Counted from the first letter of the stretch, positions 31,901 to 42,066 are shown. The stretch is DNA of 64,000 nucleotides from Symsagittifera roscoffensis (GCF_963678635.1 NC_087069.1:25966303-26030302); one strand, 5' to 3'. A program made the numbers and translations. Notes: generated by a model not told the origin, from the letters alone.

Positions 31901-34314
31901 AATTAAATTGCTCTGCACTGAAAGTAAAGTTATCGAGGAGTTTTTTTGCTCTGTTAAAAATTGCAGAGTACCTTGATCACGTGTTCTGGGGTCCCATGAA
32001 TGTTCTTTCCTCTTCATCGTCATCATCAGGTAGCTAGCGAATCATCCGGACAATCATCAACAACAACGCAAACATCTGTTTCATTGTCCTCATGATAAAA
32101 CATATATGGACAACGGGTTTTATTTTTGGCTAACTAAGTGTCGTGCGTGCTTAAAACGTTGGCTGAGGGATAAGGTTTCTGAATGCGTTTTTTTTTCTTC
32201 TTTTTGTTATAGAATTATGGGAGTTGTCGCTTTAAGTCGGGACGGGTTCCTCAAGTTCACCTCATTTTTTTTTTGCATTTTCGGAGTTCTGAAATGGACA
32301 ATAGCTACAAGTTTTTGAAAACTTTGCTGTTTGATATCGCCATTTGATGAAATATTTTGACTGTAAACATGAAAAAAGTTTGAAAATAAAATCACAATTG
32401 GATCGAAGCATTGCTGTTTCAGGAAGCAGTCAAGAAAGTCTCGCAATAATCCAAGCAAAGGATTCCGCTTCAGACGAAGAACCACCACCGGTTGTTACAG
32501 AAGAAGGAGACAAATTTAAGAGACCTGCTGAACAAGCCAAACCAGATCCGAGGCCAGAGCAACGTAGAAGACTTCAAGATTCAACTTCAGATACTGAACG
32601 AGGCCAAACAGAGCTGAAAAGAAGACCATCCACAAGCGATCATAGCAGAAGTAATCGACAATCAAAAGAGTCATCATCGAGAGATCGAAACAGCGGAAGA
32701 TCGAGAGGCGAAGATTCAATTTCTCCAGATAAGAAGTATGTGAAAGATATGAAAACGATTAAAAGAACAGTTGAAAGAAGTCCATCTGAAAGCCGAGAGG
32801 AATTACGAGCAGGGAAAGCAGAAGGTAATGAAGATTCAAGCGATGATGAGAAGCGAGTCGAAATTAAAGTCAAGTCAAGGGAGTCACCGAAAAGCTCTCT
32901 ACCGAAAAAAGTTGACCATAAAGGTCGACCAATGGCTGTTGTGGCACCGGTTCAGCAAAAACGAGAGTCTTCCGAAAGTGCTAGTCCGCCTCCGAGACGC
33001 GACAACCGGCGACCTGTTGTTGAACCCGAGAGACGAATTGAAGTTGCAGAGGAGCGAACCCGAGTTGACGAACGTCGACGACGTCGTGAGACTTCTAACG
33101 AAGACCGCGTTGAAGGTGTTCCGAGGCGAGCCGAGAGGACCCGGGACGAGGAGCGTCGTCGAGTGCCCGAAGCGGAGTCGAGTTCGAGTCGCCAACGAAG
33201 TGATCGAGGTGAATATTCGCGCGATGATTCTTCGCGAAGACCGAATTCGGAACGACAGGAGAGACCTAGAAGTGAGAGAAGTCCAGATCGATCTCAAGAG
33301 TCTTTAAGAAGATATAGACGGGAAAGTTCCAATCACTCTGCGGAAAATCGAAGACCAAGAAGGGATGAAAATATTGATCGTCGAGACGAAAGACGTGAGA
33401 GAAGGAGCGAAAGCGCGGATTCGTCTGTAGAACGCAATGAATCGAGGCGTAAGCGTGAACTTGAAAAAGCACGTCACGAAGAACGTGAGAGAATTCGTAA
33501 AAACGAAGCAGAAGAAAGAGAACGTGCTTCAAATAAGGGTAGACGTCATGGAAGAGATGATTCCGCATCTCACTCAGAAACAGACGAGCCCCGTGAATCA
33601 AGGGACGGTCGTCGGCGAAGACCCCGGACTCCTGAAAGCGAAGTAAGGTCATCCAGGGATCCAAAGAGAATCAGAGAAGACGTCGAAAGGGTTCCACAGA
33701 AATCGGGTCGTCGTGGTTCAGACAGCGAAGATGATCGAATTGAGAAACGAAACCGCCAAATTATTGACAGGAATTCTCGAGAGCTACCAAGACACGGGTC
33801 GTCGACAATGTCGAAAGAAAGCCGAAAAGTGAAACGAGAAAGTCCAGAAGCGCCAAAAAGAACTGAAAGACGAAAACCTTCCGAGTCTGCTAGCGGTTCA
33901 GAGGATTCAGACGAAAATGCTGAAAAAATGCCTCCCAAAAGAATCGAGAGAAAAAAATCGCCAAAACGCAATAAATCTCCGTCACCTGCTAAAAAACCGA
34001 TCAAAGGCGAAGTTAAATGTAGAAAAGGCTCAAAATCTCCCATTCTTGAAAAGAAAAAAGCTAATAGAAGATCTCCAAGCGATGAATCTTCATCTGAAAG
34101 CGACTCTGAAAGTGAGAAAAAACCGGAAAAGAAACGGGATGGAAGACCAGCGTCTCCGGTGAAAAAGTCTCGTAAACAGGAAATAGTTTCAAAAAAACAA
34201 GGAAAAGCAAAAGTTCCTCAGAAGAAATCCGAATCAGACGACTCTTCAAGTTCGTCATCAGAACAAGAAATAGAATCTTTGCGACATAAAGCTTTGAAGA
34301 CAATCCACAGTTGA
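19792..34314 (+). CDS. SRRM1: SRRM1, serine/arginine repetitive matrix protein 1 (9 exons, complete)
   Basis: CDS joined from 19792-19905, 23582-23707, 24501-24721, 28915-29082, 29390-29574, 30263-30289, 30401-30772, 30970-31572 and 32423-34314; 3708 nt, 1235 codons plus TGA, all junctions in frame. Residues 1-110 hold the conserved N-terminus (MSDAGFFRGTNSDQDSRF) and the PWI domain with the PWI tripeptide in VLKPWITTRCKEIVGF. The remainder is a long RS/RE/SP-rich low-complexity tail ending SLRHKALKTIHS, matching the 'LREKALRSM' C-terminus of the family. Known family role: a nuclear splicing co-activator and exon-junction/3'-end processing factor whose PWI domain binds nucleic acid. Exons 6-8 are all symmetric (1-1 phase), so skipping them keeps frame. 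Confidence 0.95.
20006..20376. mobile_element. hAT-like MITE in SRRM1 intron 1
   Basis: 371 bp with perfect 11-bp terminal inverted repeats CAGGGGCGAAT / ATTCGCCCCTG. Internal words (ACCCCCTGCC, GGTCACCTCTTTGT, TTGAGATATCCAT) recur in the elements at 34616, 36476 and 43584. The flanking 8-mers TTATAAAT and GTTTAAAG agree at only five positions, so the target duplication is decayed. Confidence 0.75.
20570..20800 (+). mobile_element. Hairpin-ended repeat with tRNA-like box
   Basis: Starts ACGCTTGCGATAAGCAAGTG and continues TTATCAAATCG, as at 15228. Further on, GGTTAGAATCCGGCC at about 20752 resembles a tRNA B box and is similar to GGGTTAGAATCCCGGCC at 21292. Confidence 0.5.
21113..21960 (+). 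mobile_element. Nonautonomous repeat with hairpins at both ends
   Basis: Left end ACACTTGCGGGAGCAAGTGT is a 7-8-bp hairpin; right end TATCGCAAGTGATACGAAGC plus GTCGCTTTGCTTC forms a second. A tRNA-like segment (GCGATTGCCTTTGTACCCTT, then GGGTTAGAATCCCGGCC) lies inside. Related copies are at 10190-10795 (partial) and 25998-26815. No coding capacity. Class unknown; hairpin termini are reminiscent of Helitron/Helentron-derived elements, but no autonomous protein is present. Confidence 0.55.
21990..22390. repeat. Dispersed repeat, copy 1 of a three-copy family
   Basis: Words GCGTAAGCGGAGAGTTAATC, CGTCTTAGAAGTCGTTCCAA, ATTACTGCTCCATAGACCTT and AGTCGGAACATTCA recur in the same order at 61060-61350 (GCGTAAGCGGAGATTCAATC, CGTCTTAGAAATCGTTCCAA, ATTACTGCTCCAAAGACTTT) and partly at 61640-61870. 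Confidence 0.65.
23233..23303. repeat. Short minisatellite, three copies
   Basis: TTACTAATTCGAGACTT is repeated three times, separated by T-runs of differing length, just before SRRM1 exon 2. Confidence 0.75.
23582..23707 (+). CDS. SRRM1: SRRM1 exon 2 (PWI domain)
   Basis: VDMSKVNVDVLKPWITTRCK to FNLLESEK; 42 codons, phase 0-0, donor GTGAGT. Carries the PWI tripeptide and the GFDDDVLDEF segment. Confidence 0.95.
24207..24336. mobile_element. hAT-like MITE fragment in SRRM1 intron 2
   Basis: CAGTAGCGGATTTAGGGACG matches the terminus of the element ending at 44000 (reverse complement CAGTAGCGGATTTAGG). The opposite end was not found, so it is truncated or diverged. Confidence 0.4.
24501..24721 (+). 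CDS. SRRM1: SRRM1 exon 3 (end of PWI domain)
   Basis: VDPKECQINLTGFFGGRNAA to the charged helix ESKRQDEQR; 221 nt, phase 0 to 2, donor GTTGGT. Choosing 24721 is required because the next exon needs phase 2. Confidence 0.92.
24868..25313 (+). repeat. Dispersed repeat with internal tRNA-type promoter, copy 1
   Basis: Matches 46588-47070 almost throughout. The core TAGCGTAGAGGTAGT fits an A box, and AGGGTTCAAACC about 45 bp later fits a B box. The right end GTATGCGAAGTGCAACTTCG is a 7-bp-stem hairpin (GCGAAGT/ACTTCGC) followed by CCTCTG. Located in SRRM1 intron 3. Best viewed as a SINE-like or composite nonautonomous element. Confidence 0.65.
25998..26815 (+). mobile_element. Nonautonomous hairpin-ended repeat, related to 21113-21960
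   Basis: Left end CTTACCCTTGATATAAGCAA with AGGGTTTTGCAATCGTGTAC; the ACTAGACTT and GTAAATAACTTTG words match the left part of the 21.1-kb copy. Right end TGTATCGCAAGTGGTGCGAA then TTTCAGCTTCGCCTCT. Inside are two diverged 130-bp subrepeats (each with GTGAGGGGGACTTA-type words) and a (GT)n tract at 26499-26541. Its right end falls inside the 1022-bp tandem duplication. Confidence 0.5.
26499..26541. repeat. (GT)n microsatellite
   Basis: Interrupted GTGTGTGTGTGTGTATGCGT pattern of about 42 bp. Confidence 0.85.
26662..28705. repeat. Tandem duplication of 1022 bp in SRRM1 intron 3
   Basis: 26662-27683 and 27684-28705 read identically at every stretch compared, including the nine-T run, and lie head to tail. 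The duplicated unit starts inside the right end of the hairpin-ended repeat and includes an AT-rich segment without coding potential. Identity this high means a very recent event or an assembly artefact. Confidence 0.9.
28915..29082 (+). CDS. SRRM1: SRRM1 exon 4
   Basis: Acceptor TATGTTTTAG; peptide HRRPNRDRTSPVTSTSADHS to GNNRASSGTRGTS; 168 nt, phase 2-2, donor GTCAGA. Confidence 0.85.
29111..29332. repeat. Foldback (inverted repeat) filling most of SRRM1 intron 4
   Basis: A perfect 22-bp inverted pair at 29186-29207 and 29252-29273 (CTACACGATATAAATGATAT... and its complement) is flanked by further inverted similarity: GATTTATCTATCTCATTT at left against AAAATGAGATAAATAAATC at right, and TTGTTTCGAA against TTCGAAGCAA. 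The spacer is 44 bp. Intron 4 is only 307 nt. Confidence 0.85.
29390..29574 (+). CDS. SRRM1: SRRM1 exon 5 (RS-rich)
   Basis: Acceptor GTGCCAG; SRSRSKERRDKQKSPLSKSR to KRSSSGSSSSG; 185 nt, phase 2 to 1, donor GTTGGA. Confidence 0.85.
30263..30289 (+). CDS. SRRM1: SRRM1 micro-exon 6 (27 nt)
   Basis: Acceptor GTCGTTTCAG, donor GTAAAA, peptide (G)ESSGIIES(G), phase 1-1. Because its length is a multiple of three the frame holds with or without it, so it is less certain than its neighbours and could be an optional exon. Confidence 0.55.
30401..30772 (+). CDS. SRRM1: SRRM1 exon 7 (RS domain core)
   Basis: ESEREKSRSPTPSKRNRRNS, then dense RSPS/RRSP/PRR repeats, ending SESRSPRRG; 372 nt, phase 1-1, acceptor CATTTTTTAG, donor GTAAAG. 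Markedly more GC-rich than the flanking introns. Confidence 0.92.
30970..31572 (+). CDS. SRRM1: SRRM1 exon 8
   Basis: EVKSKWSDPVRHDSRRRSRS, then Glu/Lys/Arg/Ser-rich sequence ending ELMRQIRKEEI; 603 nt, phase 1-1, acceptor TTTATGTAG, donor GTCAGC. Confidence 0.88.
32423..34314 (+). CDS. SRRM1: SRRM1 exon 9 and stop
   Basis: Acceptor TGCTGTTTCAG; (G)SSQESLAIIQAKDSASDEE onward; 1892 nt of RE/RS/SP-rich sequence with acidic Ser patches, ending SLRHKALKTIHS and TGA at 34312-34314. The last 646 nt are the part copied at 35543-36174. Confidence 0.92.
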
Positions 34315-35542
34315 TTTTGTGCAATTCGACCTCTAAAAGAAAAAAATCGCAACAAAGCTTCAGAAAGAAGAAACAGATTATTCTAATCAAGCTTCAATTT
34401 ATGAACTGTCTAAATAATAGCAATAATCTGCATCATGAACTGCTTTTAATGAAATTGGTTTTGATTTTATGTTCGCTGAAGCTTCTGTTTGGAATAGTTT
34501 GATACATCTGGAGCTTCAAAGTTGCATTCAAGTGTTGCTGATTTATAATTTATCTCGCGCTATTATATTGTTGAATTTATGTGTTGTGTTAGCACATTTT
34601 ATAACATCTGAGGCAGGGGTGGGTTTAGGGGTAGGAGGGGGGGGGGGGGACGGTGGTCCCCTCCCTCAGGGAGTCGACCTCTGCAGACCCTTTGTACTAA
34701 TTTGAGACATCCATATTTGGATATGAGGTTAACAAACATATCCGGTTGTACAATCAAGTAAGAAATTTTCCGACCACAGTCAGAAAAGCACGAGAACTTC
34801 AAAAACTTCCCTGAGCTCGAAAATCAAATACTTCAAATTGTTTTGAGAAAGCACTCGAATTGTACTGCTCGATTCTATGTAAACGTGATTATTTGTCTTT
34901 TTTTCAGCAAAAATTTACCTCGGGCTCAAATTGGGTTTTTCATCATTTGACTTTTGAATCTTTTTCAAAATGGCTCGAAAAAACTTGAATGACTTCTAGT
35001 TTCCAACGGGTTTAATTTCCAAGCGAGGTGAAAATATATAATAGTTGGGCTGCTGTTTTTTCAACTCGAAAGGCGAAGCTTTCGGTATTTCCCATTATTA
35101 TCCGCATCAAACTATAGCGCCACCATAATAGCTAAATCATTGCGTGAGTTCATGGCAACTTTTGCAACTGTCTGATGGCTATGTTTTTTTATGGATTTGT
35201 GATCTTAATTTGAGGGAACGAAAAGCCAAGTTTTTTATATCTCAACTAGCCCGCCCGGAATTTTTTTCTTTATTTCCTCCTAGTGAGTATCTATTTGTTG
35301 CCCAAAATTTTGACAGATTTGTAGCTGAAAAATTTTGCATTGAAGTTCATCCCTCAAACATATGAAAGGAAAAATCAACTCATCAATGCAATAAGTTTAC
35401 TTTTTAGTTTAAATATTAACAAGTGGTTTTTGATTGGAAAGAGCATGAAAGCTTTATCCCATGGCATATGGTATAGAAAAAAGCGGCATTTGCGAGCAGC
35501 ATGAATTTTGTACGAACTCGAAATAAAAAAACCTGATGAGAA
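33669..35542 (+). repeat. Segmental tandem duplication, copy 1 (SRRM1 3' end and flank)
   Basis: 1874 bp beginning in SRRM1 exon 9 and running 1.2 kb past its stop. It is followed directly by copy 2. Both share exon sequence, the downstream region, a MITE fragment and the closing GAACTCGAAATAAAAAAACC. Confidence 0.92.
34616..34740 (+). mobile_element. hAT-like MITE fragment downstream of SRRM1
   Basis: CAGGGGTGGGTTTAGGGGTA is a terminus of the 20006 family, followed by a G-run, CGGTGGTCCCCTCC, GAGTCGACCTCTGCAGACCC and TTTGAGACATCCATATTTGG, matching the order of words in 20006-20376. The far terminus is not recognisable. Confidence 0.6.
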
Positions 35543-36174
35543 AATCAGAGAAGACGTCGAAAGGGTTCCACAGAAATCGGGTCGTTGTGGTTCACACAGC
35601 GAAGATGATCGAATTGAGAAACGAAACCGCCAAATTATTGACAGGAATTCTCGAGAGCTACCAAGACACGTGTCGTCGACAATGTCGAAAGAAAGCCGAA
35701 AAGTGAAACGAGAAAGTCCAGAAGCGCCAAAAAGAACTGAAAGACGAAAACTTTCCGAGTCTGCTAGCGGTTCAGAGGATTCAGACGAAAATTCTGAAAA
35801 AATGCCTCCCAAAAAAAATTGCCAAAACGCAATAAATCCCCGTCACCTGCTAAAAAACCGATCAAAGGCGAAGTTAAATGTAGAAAAGGCTCAAAATCTC
35901 CCATTCTTGAAAAGAAAAAAGCTAATAGAAGACCTCCAAGCGATGAATCTTCATCTGAAAGCGACTCTGAAAGTGAGAAAATACCGGAAAAGAAACTGGA
36001 TGGAAGACCAGCGTCTCCGGTGAAAAAGTCTCGTAAACAGGAAATAGTTTTAAAAAAACAAGGAAAAGCAAAAGTTCCTCAGAAGAAACCGAATCTGACG
36101 ACTCTTCAAGTTCGTCATCAGAACAAGAATTAGAATCTTTGCGACATAAAGCTTTGAAGACAATCCACAGTTGA
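35543..36174 (+). pseudogene. Partial SRRM1 exon 9 duplicate, frameshifted
   Basis: Copies SRRM1 33669-34314. After MPPKK near 35813 a 13-bp deletion shifts the frame, and a further 1-bp deletion lies near 36089 (AAACCGAATC against AAATCCGAATC). It has no PWI domain, start codon or splice acceptor of its own. It could only be used as alternative 3' sequence of SRRM1 transcripts; most likely inert. Confidence 0.85.
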
Positions 36175-36475
36175 TTTTGTGCAATTCGACCTCTAAAAGA
36201 AAAAAATCGCAATAAAGCTTCAGAAAGAAGAAACTGAGATAATTCTAATCAAGCTTCAATTTATGAACTGTCTAAATAATAGCAATAATCTGCATCATGA
36301 ACTGCTTTTAATGAAATTGGTTTTGATTTTATGTTCGCTGAAGCTTCTGTCTGGAATAGTTTGATACATCTGGAGCTTCAAAGTTGCATTCAAGTGTTGC
36401 TGTTTTATAATTTATCTCGCGCTATTATATTGTTGAATTTATGTGTTGTGTTAGCACATTTTATAACTCTGAGGC

Positions 36476-36600
36476 AGGGGTGGGTTTAGGGGTAGGAGGG
36501 GGGGGACGGTGGTCCCCTCCTTCAGGGAGTCGACCTCTGCAGACCCTTTGCACTATTTTGAGACATCCATATTTGGATATGAGGTTAACAAACATATCCG
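36476..36600 (+). mobile_element. hAT-like MITE fragment, duplicated copy
   Basis: The same fragment as at 34616, carried along by the segmental duplication, with a shorter G-run. Confidence 0.6.
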
Positions 36601-37405
36601 GTTGTAAAATCAAGTAAGAAATTTTCCGACCACAGTCAGAAAAGCACGAGAACTTCAAAAACTTCCCTGAGCTCGAAAATCAAATACTTCAAATTGTTTT
36701 GAGAAAGCACTCGAATTGTACTGCTCGATTATTTGTCTTTTTTTCAGCAAAAAATTACCTCGGGCTCAAATTGGGTTTTTCATCATTTGACTTTTGAATT
36801 TTTTTCAAAATGGCTCGAAAAAACTTGAATGACTTTTAGTTTCCAACGGGTTTAATTTCCAAGCGAGGTGAAAATATATAATAGTTGGGCTGCTGTTTTT
36901 TTTAACTCGAAAGGCGAAGCTTTCGGTATTTCCGATTATTATCCGCATCAAACTATAGCGCCACCATAATAGCTAAATCATTGCGTGAGTTCATGGCAAC
37001 TTTTGCAACTGTCTGATGGCTATGTTTTTTAATGGATTTGTGATCTTAATTTGAGGGAACGAAAAGCCAAGTTTTTTATATCTCAACTAGCCCGCCCGGG
37101 TTATGTGACGAGTATTAGATATTGTGGAATTTTTTTCTTTATTTCCTCCTAGTGAGTATCTATTTGTTGCCCAAAATTTTGACAGATTTGTAGCTGAAAA
37201 ATTTTGCATTGAAGTTCATCCCTCAAACATATGAAAGGAAAAATCAACTCATCAATGCAATAAGTTTTCTTTTTAGTTTAAATATTAACAAGTGGTTTTT
37301 GATTGGAAAGAGCATGAAAGCTTTATACCATATATGGTATAGAAAAAAGCGGCATTTGCGAGCAGCATCAATTTTGTACGAACTCGAAATAAAAAAACCT
37401 GATGA

Positions 37406-40400
37406 AAAAATGCAATATTTCCACAAGTACTTCAATAACTTCTGAAAATTTCAAAACAGGTAGTAACTCAGAGTTTGGTTAGTATATACCACTCAGGCTT
37501 TTATTTGGTTTTTCAAGGACCAGTAGCGCAATAAATCAGATGAAACATGAGAGATTGTTTTCGGAGAATTGACCTTAAAAAAATAATTAAAATGAGATGT
37601 ATGGCATTCATCCGGAATCGTTATTATTAGTGTGATTTTGCTCAGGAGAAATAATTGCTGATGATTATTGCCAATGTTCTGAAGTTAATGAGCCAAACCC
37701 TGGTAAGATGATAGTAGTTAAGACTCTTATTTAGATCGTGATGTTTTTTTTTTCAGGAAAAATCATAGTTCGTTCAGGCTCAAATTTACTTTTTCGCGAT
37801 TTGAGTTTGATCTCTTTTCAATATCAGTTTTTATAAAAAGAATGCAAATAAACTCCACTATCGAACAGCAAACGTTTAAAAATCACAAAAAATGTGATCG
37901 ACTTTAGTTTCGAAAAGGGAATTTAGTTTTCAGATTTCCCAGCGAAATAGAAATTTTATTTTTAAATCCAGTTGTCTCAAGTTAGTTTATTTTATCAAGA
38001 AATAGCTAATCATGATTTGATCTAGAAATTCAAAAAAGCTTATAAGGAATCTATTTTTTATTCAGAAGTTGAAATCAGTTGTTTTCTGTTTACTTGCGTT
38101 CATTGGTTCTTTTCCAACTGTATAATGGCTCTGTTTAATTGTTTTCCGCTGGTCATGATTTTCTGTATTATGCTAACCAAGCTGGACCTAATTGGAGCAG
38201 TTAATCGGAGTATTACAATGCTTGTCATGTGCTGTTTTTCAACCATTGTAGTGAAACGGGGCTGAAACTAATTTTTGAAACAGGTGTTGATTTGCAGAAA
38301 AAATTTAGATAAAAAATTAGCCATCAATTTTCTTTGTAGCTACTTGTAAAGCAATCAGATGCTCAAAAATACCTGTTTCAACCTGTGCAAAATTAGGCAG
38401 AACAAATCTATTGTTCCTAGAATTTTTGGAGATTCCTACATTGAAAATCACGTTTGTAATATTTTTGATGTTTGACGCTTTTGGATTACATCAGAAAAAT
38501 CTGTCCAGAGATTATAGGGGAAAACTGCGCGCACCTATGACTAAGAAACACTTTTCAGGTAAAGTTTTGATTCACAGAACCTGTGTGACTTAACTTAAAC
38601 CGGCAAAAATTATATTTCATCCTTGATTGTAATTTTCGTGGAAATTCTTCCCATAAACTTATTTTAGGGGAACGATAAAAACATGGTTCTCATTTAGAAT
38701 TTTTAACCAGTCAGTATAAAGCGTTTTACGCCAGTGCCAAACGAAATTCATGCAACCTAATTGCTAGCGTGAACAAATTCAATTTAGACTGTTGGGGGAT
38801 GAAGATTTTGATTTGTCTCCGCACTAAATGACGGTTTTTGGTGGAATTCAACCAAACATTTTCTTGACAAACCATTTGCTGTGACATATAGTTATTTTAT
38901 ATTCGATCAACGATCTGTAGTTAGTAGGCTTGATTGTTTATTGAGGCAATTGTCAGTGCCATTTTAAAGCATGATACCATTAATGAACCATCACTTATAT
39001 TTTTTGTTAAAAAAACTGCTTTTGTTTGAAGTTACGGGACAAACTAAATTCAACCTGATGTTTCAAACACATCTTTTATTGCGCATACCGCGTTAAAAGT
39101 TTTGAAGCTCGAATTTGTTCAAAATTTTATGCCTCTCTGAATGTATTTGCCTGAATAACATTTTACCCTTTAAGTTTACCGAAAAAAATTCTACGACGTC
39201 GGGTGTGGTGTTTTTTGAAGCATTTGTTCAGCCGTAATTTTGATTCGAAAAAAGTTCAAAAAATTCTTTTTTTTGACAAAAATTAATTTTGCTATTCCAA
39301 AACACATATTTACTAGAGAGCGAATGAAGCTGTTTTTTCGACAAGACTGCTTACTTGATAAAATTGAACTTTTAACTAGTCATTTTTCAAAAAGATTGTT
39401 TCGTCTGATATGTCATTTTACTTTGAAAAAAAAGACACAAGTCAGTTTTCAATTGTTTTTTGGGCGAATTTTATCTTGATCATAACATTCCTCGCTAGTT
39501 TTCCATCGACTAACTACTCTTGTTTTAAAAATGGAACAGTTTTGAATAGTTTTAACTTTATTATGTCAAAAATTTCGCGGAAAAAAAATTGTTCAACCTA
39601 ATTCACTAAGACTTGTTTTTACTCGTATATAACGCAAAATGACTTATTGTTCCAACTACTTTCGGAAAAAACAATGGATAAAAATCAGTTTTTGCCCAGT
39701 TATGATTGCTTCAAACAAAACTCATAACTGGTTAAATTAGCTACTGCAATTGATCAAGTCAGGTATGAAGATTTGAGGAAAGACATCCGCATCCAGTCAA
39801 ATCCAGAAATTCAGGCCTGAACAGTTTAAATGCATCTCTCATTGTTCTGCAAATGTTAAGTGAACACAAATAAATTGGAGCGGTCAAGTATATTTTGCCA
39901 GGAGATTGTTATGACCTGTTTTCTTTTCAATTATTTAAAAATGCATAAAAATTAAAAGACCTAGAAAGCTCAACTGTACAACTTCAATTGGATCTCTTCA
40001 ACTATTTCCTCATAGAAAATCTAGTAAAGAATTGCCACCCCGATAAAGAAATAATTTATTGGTTAGCGCATGTGGATTTTGTACCTAGTAACGAATCTCA
40101 GCCCCGCCCCCTTGTTACGAAAGGGGAGAATTAGTTAAAGTGATCCCTTCAATTTATATATATATCTTTTTACCAGGTTTTCCAAAAAGTTTCGTTTCAG
40201 CAAATTCAACCATAAAAAACAGGCTGCACTTTGACCCTGTTTCTCCTGTTTATGATAGGTTCGTCCCAGATACGTCCCTCAACTTGTTGCAACTTCTCAA
40301 ATTAGATAGAGTTCTCATACTGTTTGTTGTTTGTTTTGTTTCGCTCGATTACTGGTGCTTCGTTTTATATATAAATACTTTAAGTATTTGTTTTTGAATA

Positions 40401-40470
40401 AAATTATTTCTAATAATGGAGCATCACCTTCTTTGAGGCAAATCTGAGCAAGTTTTGCTCAAGTCCTATA
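37406..40470. other. Intergenic AT-rich region, nothing recognised
   Basis: No frame with family resemblance, no clear repeat boundaries and no RNA gene seen. The frames present are short and AT-driven. It lies between the SRRM1 duplication and the LINE remnant. Confidence 0.5.
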
Positions 40471-40479
40471 AAAATTGAG

Positions 40480-40625
40480 TCATGTCTGGTAATGGTCTGA
40501 TGCAGATCTGATCCGGATCTGCGTATATCTGATCTGCATCTGGACAGATCTGATCCAGACCTAGGCAGGTTTGATTCAGACCTTGGACAGATCTGATCTC
40601 TAATAAAAAAGTGCAGGTCTGCAGC
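40480..40625. repeat. CAGATCTGAT-rich short tandem array
   Basis: Diverged repeats of about 20 bp built on CAGATCTGATCCAGACCTNG (for example TGATCCGGATCTG, GGACAGATCTGATCCAGACC, GGACAGATCTGATCT). Similar words occur in the 1231-1447 repeat. Confidence 0.65.
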
Positions 40626-40750
40626 ATGCCTCAAACAAGCTTGCACAGCAATATTAAAGACATGCTGCAGTTTTTCTGCAGACATTAAAAATGAAATATT
40701 TTGCGGTAATCAGATCTGTTTTTAGATAAAACTTTCATACAAATTAATCA

Positions 40751-42066
40751 ATGTTAAACAATGTAATAACCTGGGCAGCAGAAAACAGAATTAATTTCAA
40801 TTTTGACAAATTTGAACGAATTAAAATTCAAAAATCAAACAAACGATACCCTTTAAACAATTTTTTATCTATTGATGAAAAACAAATAGTTTTAAAAGAC
40901 ACGGTGACAGGCCTTGGTGTTTGGTGCAATTTCAAAATGTCATGGATATACCACATATCCGAAAGGCTTAAAAAAGCAAAAATCCAATTTAATTACATCA
41001 GAAGATCTTCGCCAAACTCATTGATTAGCTCTGTTCGGGTTTCGCTTTTTAAAAAAGCATTCTATCAAAAAAAAAATTGTTCATCTCCAGTTTGGTTTGC
41101 GACTAAAAACCAATGTAAGCGAATAAAAACCAATGTAAGAGAAAAATTTCAAAACGATACATATAATTGTGTTACAAAAACTTGAATTGAATGACGAGGA
41201 TTTTGTTTTTACTTGAATAAAAGCAAACGGTTGCCAATTTCACTGACGTTAATTAAAAACGATTTTAGTTTGCTGAATAACATTCTTAATAACGAGTTGC
41301 CGATAAATGTTTTTGATATTTGGACAAATGACAATGGCCCTGATTCAATTGGAACGGGAAACAAGACGTATTTGAGAAGGCCAATGATAACACGGAGCAA
41401 ATTTTGTGAATTTTTTTTACCGCTACATCAATTTCTTTTAACTAATAAGAAAAAGAAGTATAGGAAAAAATATCTTAGTGGTGGACATAGGGTTTCGGCT
41501 TTGTTTGCTTTTTACGCGAAAGGCTTAAAAAAGCAAAAATCCAATTTAATTTCATCAGAAGATCTTCGCCAAACTCATTGATTAGCTCTGTTCGGGTTTC
41601 GCTTTTTAAAAAAGCATTCTATCAAAAAAAATTTGTTCATCTCCAGTTTGGCTTGCGACTAAAAACCAATGTAAGCGAATAAAAACCAATGTAAGAGAAA
41701 AAATTCAAAACGATGCATATAATTGTGTTACAAAAATCTGAATTGAATGACGAGGATTTTGTTTTTTACTTGAATAAAAGCAAACGGTTGCCAATTTCAC
41801 TGACGTTAATTAAAAACGATTTTAGTTTGCTGAATAACATTCTTAATAACGAGTTGCCGATAAATGTTTTTGATATTTGGACAAATGACAATGGCCCTGA
41901 TTTAATTGGAACGGGAAACAAGACGTATTTGAGAAGGCCAATGATAACACGGAGCAAATTTTGTGAAATTTTTTTACCGCTATATCAATTGCTTTTAACT
42001 AATAAGAAAAAGAAGTATAGGAAAAAATATCTTAGTGGTGGACATAGGGTTTCGGGTTTGTTATAG
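40751..42066 (+). mobile_element. LINE 3' end (RT C-terminal part), partly duplicated
   Basis: The frame 40751-41185 reads NNVITWAAENRINFNFDKFE, KDTVTGLGVWCNFKMSWIYH and SSPVWFATKNQCK, the pattern that follows the RT catalytic box in many non-LTR retrotransposons ('W...N.L.fN..K', 'v.dLGv....m.w..Hi', 'yGspvw'). A following frame (NKSKRLPISLTLIKNDFSLL) is the usual C-terminal tail. The 557-bp segment 40961-41517 recurs at 41518-42062. A stop after 41185 and truncation at the 5' side make it non-functional. Confidence 0.7.

Larger units (their letters stand above)
35543..37405 (+). repeat. Segmental tandem duplication, copy 2
   Basis: About 1863 bp, differing from copy 1 by scattered substitutions and small indels, including a 22-bp insertion near 37100 (GTTATGTGACGAGTATTAGA...) and loss of a short GATTCTATGTAAACGT stretch near 36726. 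Confidence 0.92.

Noticed and set aside
32899-34043. Several minus-strand frames of 130-157 codons under SRRM1 exon 9
   Set aside because: Antisense shadows of the Arg/Ser/Glu-rich coding sequence, with Leu/Ser/Phe-rich translations and no domain.
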